From the NCBI GenBank assembly GCA_031553875.1, contig JAVBKU010000020.1, positions 62,001-126,000 on the forward strand: 64,000 bases of DNA. Direction: 5' to 3'. Position 1 is the stretch's first letter. Every line of letters starts with the position of its first letter. This DNA is from JAVBKU01 sp031553875. GTDB taxonomy: Bacteria; Bacteroidota; Bacteroidia; Bacteroidales; Rikenellaceae. A program made the translations under genes and the position numbers. Positions 17,058-26,205 of the stretch are shown in pieces. The notes below the pieces were generated by a model that had not been told where the DNA came from, searched no databases, and worked only from the letters and a program-made list of their open reading frames with translations.

Positions 17058-18506
17058 TTATCTTATGAGTGTGTATATCAGCTCTACCCGGAATGGATGG
17101 GCCGCGCCCGAAGGCTCTCCCCCCTCCACTTCGCATTGCATGAATTTATATTCGGTCGACACGTCGGGGCCTAAGTATATACCCCTCTTGCCTCCCTTGG
17201 CAGAGATAAGGCTCTGGAGGTAGGTCGTGATGTCCATCTTGTAGAGGCCCGTGGAGCGGCTCAGGTAACCGTCGAATGGTATGCTTATCCCGCTACTGCT
17301 GCTACTGCTGAGCTCGTAAGCATAAGCGTAGTCCTTGATACCCTTGAGACCGGCATAACTGGTGTAAAGGCCGAAACGCGTGAGCGCCTCGTCGTAGGCG
17401 GCGGCCGTGCGGTTCTTGGAGGTCACTATCAGCATAGCCTTGTTCAGCACGAGGGTACGGTAGCCTTCGAGCTCGTCGATCTTGCTCTTGAATTCGTTGA
17501 CAAAATCGTCGGAAAAACGTACGTATGTCACCACTCCTCCCTGCGTCTGTACGAAGCAGCGCGAGGTGACGTTTGTCGTGTCGTTGATACCAGTGATCTG
17601 CGACCCTGTATAGTCGAACTTTATCGAGTTGACGCTCACGTTGGGTACAGAGGTGCTGTGGTAGAAATAATATGTCATGGTCGACGTATCCTTGACGTCC
17701 AGCGGGCTGTCGGGGTCGTGGTTGCGGTAGTAAAGCTTCATATACGCGTAGTCATACGAAGGATTCAAGGCATAGATGGCGGCAGCGGCAGGCGAGGCGG
17801 CCGCGGGAGCTATATATATCCCCTTGAACTGCTCGAAAAACAGCGAATCGACGCCGTAAACGCGGGCGCCGTCATTGGTGAGGGTGTCGGTCACGAGCCT
17901 CTGGGCGAAAGGATTGCTGCCCGGGATCTTTATCGTAACTATCCCCGTACCGGCATGTTCGAATTCGATGATAGGCGTAGACTCCGGAGCGGCGATCTGG
18001 TTGACATCCACAGTATTATAATATGTGGAGTCGTATTCCATATCTTTGGTCAGTTCGTACATCCCGAAAGTCTGCATAACGGTAGTGTCGCCGCCGTAGT
18101 TATTCAGGGAGAACTGTATGATCAGGGAGTCGACCACGGGGTCGTACCCGAAGAGGCCTACCTTCTTGCCGAAACTGCTCGGGAAATACTGTGTCAAGAA
18201 CGAAGCCACCTTACTCCCGAAAACGGTCGAATAAGTACGTCCCATAAGCAATACGCTGACGTTGGTGGAGGGGATGGAATCGATCACCACGAAGGTCTCG
18301 ATGCCTGTGGTGATGGTCGCCGTACGACCGGCCATCTGCTGGTCCTTGGGGATCATGTCCGAGCCTAACGTGTCGTCGACCTCGGTACAGGCCGCAAGGG
18401 CCATCACACTGACAGCAGCGCAAAACAACGCCCTCGACATCCCACGGCGGGGAGAGACGGCAGTACGCCGAAATGCCTTAAATACTTTCCCAGGCTTATT
18501 TCCCAT
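17058..18506 (-). CDS. DUF4270 family lipoprotein
   Basis: A 482-aa exported protein. It has a basic N terminus, then a signal peptide ending in a lipobox (V-M-A-L-A-A-C near residue 40). The likely processed region is followed by the DUF4270 pattern (D-D-T-L-G-S-D-M-I-P, then beta-rich repeats and S-G-I-S-I-P-F-D-G-Y-L-S-R). Its function is not known. The family is nearly confined to Bacteroidetes, where it is commonly found next to a glycogen-synthase-like gene, as here. Its start overlaps the 3' end of that gene by 11 nt. ATG 18440 (residue 23) would give a more ordinary signal peptide and may be the true start. Confidence 0.85.
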   Translation of the reverse strand: MGNKPGKVFKAFRRTAVSPRRGMSRALFCAAVSVMALAACTEVDDTLGSDMIPKDQQMAGRTATITTGIETFVVIDSIPSTNVSVLLMGRTYSTVFGSKVASFLTQYFPSSFGKKVGLFGYDPVVDSLIIQFSLNNYGGDTTVMQTFGMYELTKDMEYDSTYYNTVDVNQIAAPESTPIIEFEHAGTGIVTIKIPGSNPFAQRLVTDTLTNDGARVYGVDSLFFEQFKGIYIAPAAASPAAAAIYALNPSYDYAYMKLYYRNHDPDSPLDVKDTSTMTYYFYHSTSVPNVSVNSIKFDYTGSQITGINDTTNVTSRCFVQTQGGVVTYVRFSDDFVNEFKSKIDELEGYRTLVLNKAMLIVTSKNRTAAAYDEALTRFGLYTSYAGLKGIKDYAYAYELSSSSSSGISIPFDGYLSRSTGLYKMDITTYLQSLISAKGGKRGIYLGPDVSTEYKFMQCEVEGGEPSGAAHPFRVELIYTLIR

Positions 18507-19317
18507 CTGAAACTATTTTTTCGTAAAACGCCTGGTAACGGTCGAGATACTCGTCGGAGGACTTGTCTTCGCATCCGAGGAACGGCTTTCCGATCTCCTC
18601 GACATACCCCTTGAGCTCCTTGCACACCTTGCTGTCCTCGAACACTACGCCGTCGGCATAGTTGATAACGAACTTCATGAGGTTTTGGTATGTGGGATCT
18701 TCGAGCAGGAAAGAATATTTATCGCTGCCCCCCTCGCTCTTGAGTTTTTCCTTGAATGCGGGGTCGTAGCTTCCCTCGAACGGGTCGCCGTAGAGCGACA
18801 CCACGACCTTGGCATCCTTGAATATGGGATCGTCGGCGAATATCTCCTTGATATACAGGGGTACAACGGCCGAGAACCATCCGTGGATATGCACTATATC
18901 GGGCGACCACCTCAACTTACGCACCGTCTCCAGCACCCCGCGGGCGAAGAAGATAGAGCGCTCGTCGTTATCGGGGAATATCTCGCCCGACTCCTCCGCT
19001 ACCGTAGCCTTGCGTGAGAAATAGTCGTCGTTGTCGATGAAATATATCTGTACGCGGGCCGAAGGTATTGAAGCTACCTTTATTATGAGCTGATGGTCGT
19101 TATTGTTGATTATCAGGTTCATCCCCGAGAGCCGGATGACCTCGTGGAGCTGGTTGCGGCGTTCGTTGACATTGCCATAACGGGGCATGAACGTACGTAT
19201 CTCGTTGCCCCGTTCCTGCATAGCCTGGGAAAGAGTCCTGCACAAAGACGACATATCGCTCTCGGGCAGATACGGCGTTATTTCCTGGCATACGTAAAGA
19301 ATCTTGCAGTTACTCAT
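18496..19317 (-). CDS. Glycogen/starch synthase-like GT5 domain protein (half length)
   Basis: This 273-aa protein corresponds to the N-terminal Rossmann domain of GT5 glycogen synthases (Y-V-C-Q-E-I-T-P-Y near the start, P-D-I-V-H-I-H-G-W-F-S near residue 140). Full GlgA proteins are around 480 aa and carry the nucleotide-binding GT1 domain at the C terminus, which is absent. There is no frameshift trace behind it: the stop overlaps the DUF4270 start by 11 nt, so the short form is the natural product. Related short proteins are common in Bacteroidetes beside DUF4270. Catalysis of glycogen synthesis is therefore doubtful, and a regulatory or different transferase role is possible. Confidence 0.8.
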   Translation of the reverse strand: MSNCKILYVCQEITPYLPESDMSSLCRTLSQAMQERGNEIRTFMPRYGNVNERRNQLHEVIRLSGMNLIINNNDHQLIIKVASIPSARVQIYFIDNDDYFSRKATVAEESGEIFPDNDERSIFFARGVLETVRKLRWSPDIVHIHGWFSAVVPLYIKEIFADDPIFKDAKVVVSLYGDPFEGSYDPAFKEKLKSEGGSDKYSFLLEDPTYQNLMKFVINYADGVVFEDSKVCKELKGYVEEIGKPFLGCEDKSSDEYLDRYQAFYEKIVSDGK

Positions 19318-19344
19318 TTTAGGTTAAATTATAGAGGCTAAAAG

Positions 19345-19352
19345 CAAAGTTA
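19345..19352 (-). promoter_or_regulatory. Candidate -7 element for the GT5/DUF4270 pair
   Basis: TAACTTTG on the minus strand matches TAnnTTTG and lies 28 nt upstream of the GT5 start codon. No good -33 element is found at the right distance, so the call is tentative. Confidence 0.35.
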
Positions 19353-19394
19353 CGAAAATTTGTTGAATCCTGTCACCCCTTCTCGAAAACAAAA

Positions 19395-20444
19395 TCAGAT
19401 GATAAGCATAGCGTCGCCGTAAGTGCCGAAGCGATATTTCTCGGCTACGGCCACCTTGTAGGCGTCCATGAGGAATTCGTGGCCCGCGAAAGCCGACACC
19501 ATCATCAGCTGTGTGGAGGCGGGCAGGTGGAAGTTGGACACCATGCAGTTGGCCACGCTGAACTCGTAGGGATGGAAAATGAACTTGTTGGTCCACCCTT
19601 CGTAAGGCTTCAGGAGGCCCTCGGTAGACACCGAGCTCTCGATAGTTCTCATCACGGTGGTACCCACGGCACACACCCTGCGACCTTCGGCCTTGGCCCT
19701 GTTGACCCTGTCCGCAGCGGTAGCCTGGATGAATATCTGTTCGGAGTCCATCTTATGCTTGGTAAGGTCCTCCACGTCGACGGTGCGGAAATTTCCCAGT
19801 CCCACGTGCAGAGTCACCTCGGCCATGTCCACACCCTTGATCTCAAGCCTCTTGAGCAGGTGGCGGCTGAAGTGCAGACCGGCGGTCGGGGCCGCCACGG
19901 CACCCTCGTGCTTGGCGTATATGGTCTGGTAGCGCTCATCGTCGAGGGGCTCCACCTTACTCCTCACCCACTTGGGCAGGGGCACCTCGCCCATCTTATA
20001 GAGCGTGGCCTTGAATTCGTCGTAATCGCCGTCGAAAAGGAAGCGCAGAGTACGCCCGCGCGAAGTGGTATTGTCGATAACCTCGGCCACCAACAGGTCG
20101 TCGTCGCCGAAGTAGAGCTTGTTGCCTATGCGTATCTTGCGGGCGGGATCGACCAGCACGTCCCACAGCCTCAGCTCGGAGTTGAGCTCGCGCAGGAGGA
20201 ATATCTCGATCTCGGCCCCGGTCTTCTCCTTGTTGCCGTAGAGGCGTGCGGGGAATACCCTGGTGTTGTTGACGGTGAGCACGTCGCCCGCGTCGAAGTA
20301 GTCGATTATCTCCTTGAAAGTCTTGTGGGTGATGGTCTGCTTGCACCTGTCGAGCACCATCAGGCGCGATTCGTCCCTGTCCTCGGCGGGATATTTCGCC
20401 AGCAGGTCGGAAGAAAAGTTATAGTTGTACTGCGATAACTTCAT
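19395..20444 (-). CDS. queA: tRNA preQ1(34) S-adenosylmethionine ribosyltransferase-isomerase
   Basis: A 349-aa enzyme of queuosine synthesis. It moves the ribosyl part of SAM onto preQ1 in the wobble base of tRNAs with GUN anticodons. The family signature is clear: M-K-L-S-Q-Y-N-Y start, L-A-K-Y-P-A-E-D-R-D-E-S-R, A-A-P-T-A-G-L-H-F near residue 190 and V-T-L-H-V-G-L-G-N-F. Length and start fit the family. No preQ1 riboswitch is visible upstream. It lies downstream of truB, another tRNA-modifying enzyme, with a 192-nt gap. Confidence 0.97.
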   Translation of the reverse strand: MKLSQYNYNFSSDLLAKYPAEDRDESRLMVLDRCKQTITHKTFKEIIDYFDAGDVLTVNNTRVFPARLYGNKEKTGAEIEIFLLRELNSELRLWDVLVDPARKIRIGNKLYFGDDDLLVAEVIDNTTSRGRTLRFLFDGDYDEFKATLYKMGEVPLPKWVRSKVEPLDDERYQTIYAKHEGAVAAPTAGLHFSRHLLKRLEIKGVDMAEVTLHVGLGNFRTVDVEDLTKHKMDSEQIFIQATAADRVNRAKAEGRRVCAVGTTVMRTIESSVSTEGLLKPYEGWTNKFIFHPYEFSVANCMVSNFHLPASTQLMMVSAFAGHEFLMDAYKVAVAEKYRFGTYGDAMLII

Positions 20445-20636
20445 ATATGTCTCCTTGTCTTTATGTTACGCTTGTTGTAATCCGCTTGTTTTTCAGGGTC
20501 GTTCCACGACCCTCGGCCCTAAAAACAATTCCGTCCCTTTCTCGCTCTTCTATCCTCCCTCCGGCCGTTTTTCAAAACACGCAATAATGTTCTATATACG
20601 TAATTTTAGCCGTTTTGTTTCACTAGGGCGGAAATT

Positions 20637-21341
20637 TTATACAGTTTTCAGTGTTTTTTCTATTTCCTCGATTTTGTAGCACTCATCTGCAACGAACGAT
20701 CCGCTCCGGGTACGCCTCAATGCGGTGAGGTGGGCGCCGCTGTCGAGCTTAACTCCCAGGTCGCGGGCGATGGAGCGGATATATGTCCCCTTGCTGCATT
20801 CAACCCTGATAGACGCCTTGGGGAGCGAGAAACCGGTGACCTCCATATCATAGATGGTTATGGGCGCAAGCCTCATCTTCACCTCCTTTCCCTTGCGGGC
20901 ATACTCGTAAGCACGTTTGCCGTCGATAAGCTTGGCCGAGAATACGGGCGGCTCCTGCATCTGTTCGCCGCACATCTCGCGCACAGCCTCACGCAGGGCC
21001 TCCTCGGTGATATGCTCGAAGGGATAGCGGGCGTCGACGGGGTGCTCCATGTCGAAGCATGGTGTGGTGGCCCCCAGTTCGAGGGTGGCCTCGTACTCCT
21101 TGCGCTCGGCCTGAAGCTCCTCGGCGCGTTTGGTGGCCTTGCCTATGCACACTATCAGCACGCCTGTGGCCAGGGGGTCGAGGGTCCCAGCATGACCGAT
21201 CTTTATCTTCTTGTAGCCCATGTTGCGCAGGAGCCACTTGATCTTGCGTATGACGTCGGCCGAGGTCCACCCCAGCGGCTTATCCACCGGCAGGACGTAA
21301 CCCGACTCGAAATCCGTGGAGGGAGATAGAGGTTCTCTCAT
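20637..21341 (-). CDS. truB: tRNA pseudouridine(55) synthase
   Basis: A 234-aa enzyme that makes pseudouridine 55 in the T loop of tRNAs. The catalytic motif G-T-L-D-P-L-A-T-G-V-L with its Asp is near residue 55. G-W-T-S-A-D-V lies near the N terminus, and R-S-I-A-R-D-L-G lies in the C-terminal half. The C-terminal PUA-like extension is short, as usual in Bacteroidetes. The upstream gene is uppP, 109 nt away on the same strand, and queA follows, suggesting a loose operon. Confidence 0.96.
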   Translation of the reverse strand: MREPLSPSTDFESGYVLPVDKPLGWTSADVIRKIKWLLRNMGYKKIKIGHAGTLDPLATGVLIVCIGKATKRAEELQAERKEYEATLELGATTPCFDMEHPVDARYPFEHITEEALREAVREMCGEQMQEPPVFSAKLIDGKRAYEYARKGKEVKMRLAPITIYDMEVTGFSLPKASIRVECSKGTYIRSIARDLGVKLDSGAHLTALRRTRSGSFVADECYKIEEIEKTLKTV

Positions 21342-21450
21342 CTGTTATTCTTGGTGATTATCTGCAAAATATCCGATTCACCCGCAGCCTGTCGCCCCTC
21401 CCCAAGAAGATCACGGAAGGTATATAACGAAAAGCGGGGCGAAAAAGTTG

Positions 21451-22239
21451 TTATAGGAGGGCAAAACCTATGGAAACGGCCCCCACGACCACGCAATAGG
21501 CAGCAAACCACATCAGCTTACCCCTCTTGACGATATTGATCATCCAGCGGCAGGCGATGGTCCCGCTCACGAAGGCGGCGAGGCTCCCGGCAAGGATATT
21601 GGCGGCGGGCAGGGTCTCGGAATTGGCGAAGTCGCCGGTCACGAGCTCAAGGGCGTTTATCCCGATTATGGGGATCAGCACCATCAGGAACGAGAACTTG
21701 GCGGCCTCCTGCGGCTTGACCCCGCACATAAGGCCTGTGGAGATGGTCGTTCCCGAGCGCGACAGGCCCGGAATGACGGCCACAGCCTGCGACAGGCCGA
21801 TTATAAAGGCGCTCTTGGGGGTCACCTTCTTTCCCTGCTGGGGAAAACGGGACGAGAGGGCCAACAGGCAGGCGGTAACTAAAAGCATGATACCCACGAC
21901 GAGGATATTCCCGGTGAACAGGCTCTCCACCTGCTCCTTGAAGAACAGCCCCACGACTACCAGGGGAATGAATGAGATGAATATGTTGATGATGAACTGC
22001 ATCTCCTCGCTCATGCGGAACTTGAAGAACGCCACCACCAGCTTCGATATCTCGCTCCAGAACACGATGATGGTGCTCAGCACGGTAGCCCCATGGACGG
22101 CGACGGCGAACAGCAGGTTGTCGCTACCCTTGATGCCGAACGCGGCGTGCATAAGTTCGAGGTGTCCGCTGCTGGACACGGGAAGGAATTCGGTCAATCC
22201 CTGCACTATGCCCAGGATTATAGCCTCAAATAATGTCAT
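21451..22239 (-). CDS. uppP: Undecaprenyl-diphosphatase (bacitracin resistance type)
   Basis: A 262-aa integral membrane protein of the BacA/UppP family. It dephosphorylates undecaprenyl pyrophosphate to recycle the wall lipid carrier. The family motifs are G-L-T-E-F-L-P-V-S-S-S-G-H (residues about 15-27) and P-G-L-S-R-S-G-T-T-I-S near residue 165. About eight hydrophobic segments are visible. It follows DUF3098 and ftsX on the same strand, so envelope functions cluster here, and ispB, which makes polyprenyl chains, lies 4 kb away. Confidence 0.96.
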   Translation of the reverse strand: MTLFEAIILGIVQGLTEFLPVSSSGHLELMHAAFGIKGSDNLLFAVAVHGATVLSTIIVFWSEISKLVVAFFKFRMSEEMQFIINIFISFIPLVVVGLFFKEQVESLFTGNILVVGIMLLVTACLLALSSRFPQQGKKVTPKSAFIIGLSQAVAVIPGLSRSGTTISTGLMCGVKPQEAAKFSFLMVLIPIIGINALELVTGDFANSETLPAANILAGSLAAFVSGTIACRWMINIVKRGKLMWFAAYCVVVGAVSIGFALL

Positions 22240-22370
22240 GGAAAATATTGGGGTTAAAATTATAGCTTAATAAAATATACTCCTGATCGCCTCAACGCGA
22301 CAGTCGGGCAAGGGGACGTTTGTAATAGAGGTAATCCGCGGCGATACCATCACCCGATCCCTCCCCTGAA

Positions 22371-22646
22371 CTACTCCCTTCGCCCTTTTTTCATTATGGC
22401 GTACACCTCGAAGGCGAAGCCGCCCAGCACCAGGATCGGGGCCAGGGTGATGCGCCTGAAGCTGAATATGCGCTCGTCGAAGACTTCGGGCGAGGAACTG
22501 CCCCCGCCGGACATCAGGACGAAGCCCAGCAGGATAATGCCGAAGCCTATGATCATCAGTATGTAATTCTCTTTTGTAAGCGGGAGGGCCTTTCTCTTTT
22601 CTTCGAGGTTGGGACCCTGAGCCGGAGATGGTTTTGTCTTAGCCAT
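22371..22646 (-). CDS. DUF3098 small membrane protein
   Basis: A 91-aa protein with a charged N-terminal part and two transmembrane helices (I-L-M-I-I-G-F-G-I-I-L-L-G-F-V-L-M-S-G-G, and a second one, I-L-V-L-G-G-F-A-F-E-V-Y-A-I). The pattern fits DUF3098, a Bacteroidetes family of unknown function usually located directly after ftsX, as here (5 nt gap). A helper role at the division site is inferred from this conserved linkage only. Confidence 0.85.
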   Translation of the reverse strand: MAKTKPSPAQGPNLEEKRKALPLTKENYILMIIGFGIILLGFVLMSGGGSSSPEVFDERIFSFRRITLAPILVLGGFAFEVYAIMKKGRRE

Positions 22647-22651
22647 AACGG

Positions 22652-23533
22652 TTAATATACGTGTATATGATTGGAATTCATTTTTATGAACTTATTGACG
22701 GCGAATCCGGTGAATAACAGGGAAATAAGTATCCCTCCGAACACCAGAGAGAGGAATATGAGCGGCACCGCACGGTTGTCGATAATGAAGCTGACCTCGG
22801 GCAGTTGCTGGTTCAATCCGGTCATCATCGCAAGGAGCATCAATATGGCGATAACCCCCGCATAGAAGCCCTGTATGACGCTCTGCCACAGGAACGGGCG
22901 CATGATAAACCACTTCGTCGCCCCCACCAATTTCATCGTGTTGATGATATAGCGCTTGGAAAGGACGGTGATGCGAATAGTATTGTTTAGTAAAATAAGA
23001 GATATTACAAGCAGTGTGCCCCCGAACATCAGCAGGATAAGGTTGAAACGGTTGATATTTGAGCTGATCTGCTCTACGACGTTCTTCTGGTAGACCACCT
23101 CATCGACCCCCGGCATAGCCGAGAGGCGCTTTTCGACCGCGCCGACTTTGCCGGCCTTGGACGTCTCGGAGGCAAGTTTCACCTCGTAGGAGTCGGGCAG
23201 GGGATTGTAGTCGAGGAACTCCACGAAGTCCTTGCCTATATACTTTTTAAACTCCTCGGCGGCCTCCTCCTTGGGCACGAAGCGCGAGGAGAGAATGGCC
23301 TGGTCGGCGGATATCTTTTTCTCTATCTCTGTTTTCTGCCCGTCCGTCACATCCTCACGCAACATCACGTGCATAGTTACGCTCTCGCGAAGGCGGTCCG
23401 TGGCGTTCAGCGCGTTGAGAATAAGGTAGCCCACGCTTCCCAGCAGGAACAACACCAGGGCTATGCTCACGGTCGAAGTGACGTAGGCGCGGCGGATGCG
23501 GCGCTTTATCTGTTTATTGTTGTCTGTCGCCAT
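22652..23533 (-). CDS. ftsX: Cell division protein FtsX
   Basis: About 293 aa from the ATG at 23533. An upstream ATG at 23551 would add six residues. The topology is that of FtsX, the membrane part of the FtsEX complex that controls wall hydrolases at division. One N-terminal helix (residues 22-45 of the longer form) is followed by a periplasmic domain of about 120 residues, and then three helices near the C terminus (I-L-L-M-F-G-G-T-L-L-V-I-S-L-I-L-L, and two more). The cytoplasmic loop M-K-L-V-G-A-T-K-W-F-I-M-R is typical. ftsE is not in the window. The start overlaps the end of the upstream yfhO-like gene by 20 nt. Confidence 0.93.
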   Translation of the reverse strand: MATDNNKQIKRRIRRAYVTSTVSIALVLFLLGSVGYLILNALNATDRLRESVTMHVMLREDVTDGQKTEIEKKISADQAILSSRFVPKEEAAEEFKKYIGKDFVEFLDYNPLPDSYEVKLASETSKAGKVGAVEKRLSAMPGVDEVVYQKNVVEQISSNINRFNLILLMFGGTLLVISLILLNNTIRITVLSKRYIINTMKLVGATKWFIMRPFLWQSVIQGFYAGVIAILMLLAMMTGLNQQLPEVSFIIDNRAVPLIFLSLVFGGILISLLFTGFAVNKFIKMNSNHIHVY

Positions 23534-25958
23534 CTTTCTCTGTCGTTTCATTCTTGCGGCGCGCCGCGACTATGATATATATCAACGCCCCCGCGGCCAT
23601 CGTGAGTATCAGCACGGAGCAGGTGGTGGTCACAGCCGTAAGCGCCTTGAATCCCGGGGCCTTGAATTTGAATTCCACGGTATGATGTCCGGCGGGGAGC
23701 TCCATCGCACGCAGGATGTAGTCGGCCCTGAAATAGGGAGCTTCCTCTCCGTCGACGTACGCCGTCCACCCCTTAGGGTAGTATATTTCCGAGAATACGG
23801 CCACCCCTTCAGCGGGAGAGTCATATTCATATGTCAGGTGGTTGACGCGGTAATTTGTGAGGGTTATCCTCGCAGCGGTGTCGAGGCCGGGGTGTTCTAC
23901 TTCCGTTTTCACGTCGAACGATTTATCGACCACTGCCGCCCTGCGGGTATCGACAACGCCGATAGCTTCGATCTCCTGATCCGGCCCGTCGACCCTCTCT
24001 ACTCCCTCCACGAACCACGCCGGGCCGTAGGCCTCGGGATTTTCCTGCACCTGTAGCGCACCGGTATTCCTGTCGGGAACGATGAAGTATTTGGTGTTGA
24101 GCATATTATACACGCCCATATTCATCTGGCTGAGGTGGCGGTCGATGATATCCTGGTAGCGCTGGAGTTTCGCGCCGTGGTATCCCCCCACCGAACGGTG
24201 GAAATATGAGGTGACGGCATCGTTGAACGGGCTCGTACCAAGGTTAGCCACACGGTAACCGAGGCTCTTATCCTTCATTATTTCGAGGTCGGCGGGCGTG
24301 GGCTTGATGCGCGCTGCCGAGGGCTCTACGAACTTCTTCCATCCCAGGTAGCGGGCGTTGACGGGTGCGAGGTCTAAAAGCACCAGCGCGGCCATAAGGG
24401 CCACGAACGCCGCCTTACCCAGCTTCTGCTTGCAGAACATCCATACCACAGAGGCGGTCAACAGCACGAATAACAGCGACCGGAAGGCGTCGGCGGCCAT
24501 CATTCCCGCACGTTCTTCGCGCAAGGCCTGCGCCACATCTTCGGGCAGTTGGGTGTCGACCGGCGCGGAGAAATCCACGAGGCCCGGGCCCATCAACCCT
24601 AAGAATATAAAGAAGAAGGCCACGCCGCCGGTAACGTACAGGGCGTATTTCACGGCCTTGAGCACCCGGGGGGTATCATACCTCCTGTCCCACACTTTCC
24701 ACAGCACCATCGCCCCGAGGAAAGGCACCGTCCACTCGGCGACGACGAGTATCATCGACACCACGCGGAATTTATCGTAAAGCGGGAAATAATTATAGAA
24801 CAACTCCGTGAACCACATCATATTGTGGCCCCAGGAGAGCATCACTGCGATGGCCGTGACTATAGCTACCCACCACTTGCACCATCCATTGAGAAGGAAC
24901 AGCCCCAGCACAAAGAGGAATATCACCACCGCGCCCAAATAAACGGGCCCCGAGGTCATGGGCTGGTCGCCCCAGTAGGCGGGGAGCTGCGTAGCCATAT
25001 TGCGGGCCTTGTACTTGCTCAGGGCGTCGGCCACCTTGCCGTCGGGCGCGAAGCCTCCCTCCGACGATCCCCCCATAACTCCGGGGATGAAGAGGTTGAA
25101 CGTCTCCGCCTTACCGTAGCTCCATGCCGTGGCGTAGTCGAGAGCGAGGCCCTTTCTAGAGTCCTTATCCTGTACGGGGGAGGAGAGTTCCGATCCTCCG
25201 CGGGTAGTCTCCTTGGTGTGGGAATTGACATACCAGAGGTTGGAGAAGTTGGCCCCCACGGCCAGTGCTCCGGCAAGCGCAAGCATCCCCGTGGCCTTAG
25301 CAAAGTGCGTAAGAGCCTTATTTTTATATGCTTTCAGCCCCTCGTTGATCCACAAGCCGCAGATTATAAAGAGGAAATAATAACTTATCTGCGGATGGTT
25401 GGCCCCGATTAGCAGGGCGCCGAACAGGGCCGTGAGCGCCGAGCCGGTGTACATATTGCGCCGCAGGGTGTAGTATATACCCCCAATGAGCAGGGGCGCG
25501 TAGGCCAGGGCGTTCATTTTCGTCACATGCCCCGCCCCGATGATTATGAAAAAGTAGGTCGAGAGCCCGTAGGCCAGCGCCGGAACAAACGCGATCCAGG
25601 CGTTCATGCCGAACATCAGCAGCATGATGTAGAAAGCCAGCATAGCCACGAATATCTGCGCCGCGGGACGACCCATGAAGTAGAGGAACTCGCCCCCCTG
25701 CTTGATGTAGCGGCCCGAATAGTCGAACTCTATGAGGTACGACGGCATCCCTGAGAACATATTACCCTCCCACTGCGGGTCCTCGCCATAGGCCTTCTGG
25801 TGATCGGCGATGTCCTTGCTCATGCCCTGGTACTGTATCTGGTCGTGCTGTACGAGCTTCTTGCCCGTGAACTGGGGGCCGAAGCAGAGGGCGCAGACAA
25901 CGATAAATCCCAATATCGAAAGCGCGTAGGGAGCGATCTTTTTCATCATGTCGTTCAT
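23514..25958 (-). CDS. YfhO family membrane protein
   Basis: An 814-aa protein with about twelve hydrophobic helices in residues 10-530, then a soluble periplasmic C-terminal domain and one last helix near 785-805. This is the YfhO layout, a GT-C-like fold linked in Firmicutes to glycosylation of teichoic acids. In Bacteroidetes the substrate is unknown. The motif Y-P-K-G-W-T-A-Y-V-D-G in the C-terminal domain is characteristic of the family. It overlaps ftsX by 20 nt, which suggests a shared transcript and possibly envelope assembly. Confidence 0.88.
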   Translation of the reverse strand: MNDMMKKIAPYALSILGFIVVCALCFGPQFTGKKLVQHDQIQYQGMSKDIADHQKAYGEDPQWEGNMFSGMPSYLIEFDYSGRYIKQGGEFLYFMGRPAAQIFVAMLAFYIMLLMFGMNAWIAFVPALAYGLSTYFFIIIGAGHVTKMNALAYAPLLIGGIYYTLRRNMYTGSALTALFGALLIGANHPQISYYFLFIICGLWINEGLKAYKNKALTHFAKATGMLALAGALAVGANFSNLWYVNSHTKETTRGGSELSSPVQDKDSRKGLALDYATAWSYGKAETFNLFIPGVMGGSSEGGFAPDGKVADALSKYKARNMATQLPAYWGDQPMTSGPVYLGAVVIFLFVLGLFLLNGWCKWWVAIVTAIAVMLSWGHNMMWFTELFYNYFPLYDKFRVVSMILVVAEWTVPFLGAMVLWKVWDRRYDTPRVLKAVKYALYVTGGVAFFFIFLGLMGPGLVDFSAPVDTQLPEDVAQALREERAGMMAADAFRSLLFVLLTASVVWMFCKQKLGKAAFVALMAALVLLDLAPVNARYLGWKKFVEPSAARIKPTPADLEIMKDKSLGYRVANLGTSPFNDAVTSYFHRSVGGYHGAKLQRYQDIIDRHLSQMNMGVYNMLNTKYFIVPDRNTGALQVQENPEAYGPAWFVEGVERVDGPDQEIEAIGVVDTRRAAVVDKSFDVKTEVEHPGLDTAARITLTNYRVNHLTYEYDSPAEGVAVFSEIYYPKGWTAYVDGEEAPYFRADYILRAMELPAGHHTVEFKFKAPGFKALTAVTTTCSVLILTMAAGALIYIIVAARRKNETTEKDGDRQQ

Positions 25959-26134
25959 GTCGTGATAATTTTATTGCTCTAACAGATATGGCATTTTATC
26001 CCGTCTTTCTCTTTATTTTCCGGGCTCTTCTCTCTTTATCCCCGCTCCGTTGCCATATAAGGCGCAAAGTAACGAATTTTTCTCGGATTTCCTTTCCCCC
26101 GGAGGCAACTCGGGCGAGCTATTTGAAAAAACAG

Positions 26135-26165
26135 TTTGTTCATTGGTAAAAAAAGTCGATATTTG
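26135..26165 (+). promoter_or_regulatory. Promoter of the polyprenyl synthase gene
   Basis: TTTG (26135-26138) followed after 19 nt by GATATTTG (26158-26165) matches the Bacteroidetes pair with one base off in the -7 element. Transcription would start near 26172, 34 nt before the ATG. Confidence 0.55.
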
Positions 26166-26205
26166 CGGGAATCCAAGCCTGTGACAGAGGCAAAAACAGC
26201 CACGG

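Noticed and set aside
20445..20636. preQ1 riboswitch upstream of queA
   Set aside because: There is a small hairpin at 20495-20513 but not the preQ1 aptamer pattern. The hairpin also lacks a U-run on the minus strand, so it was not called a terminator.
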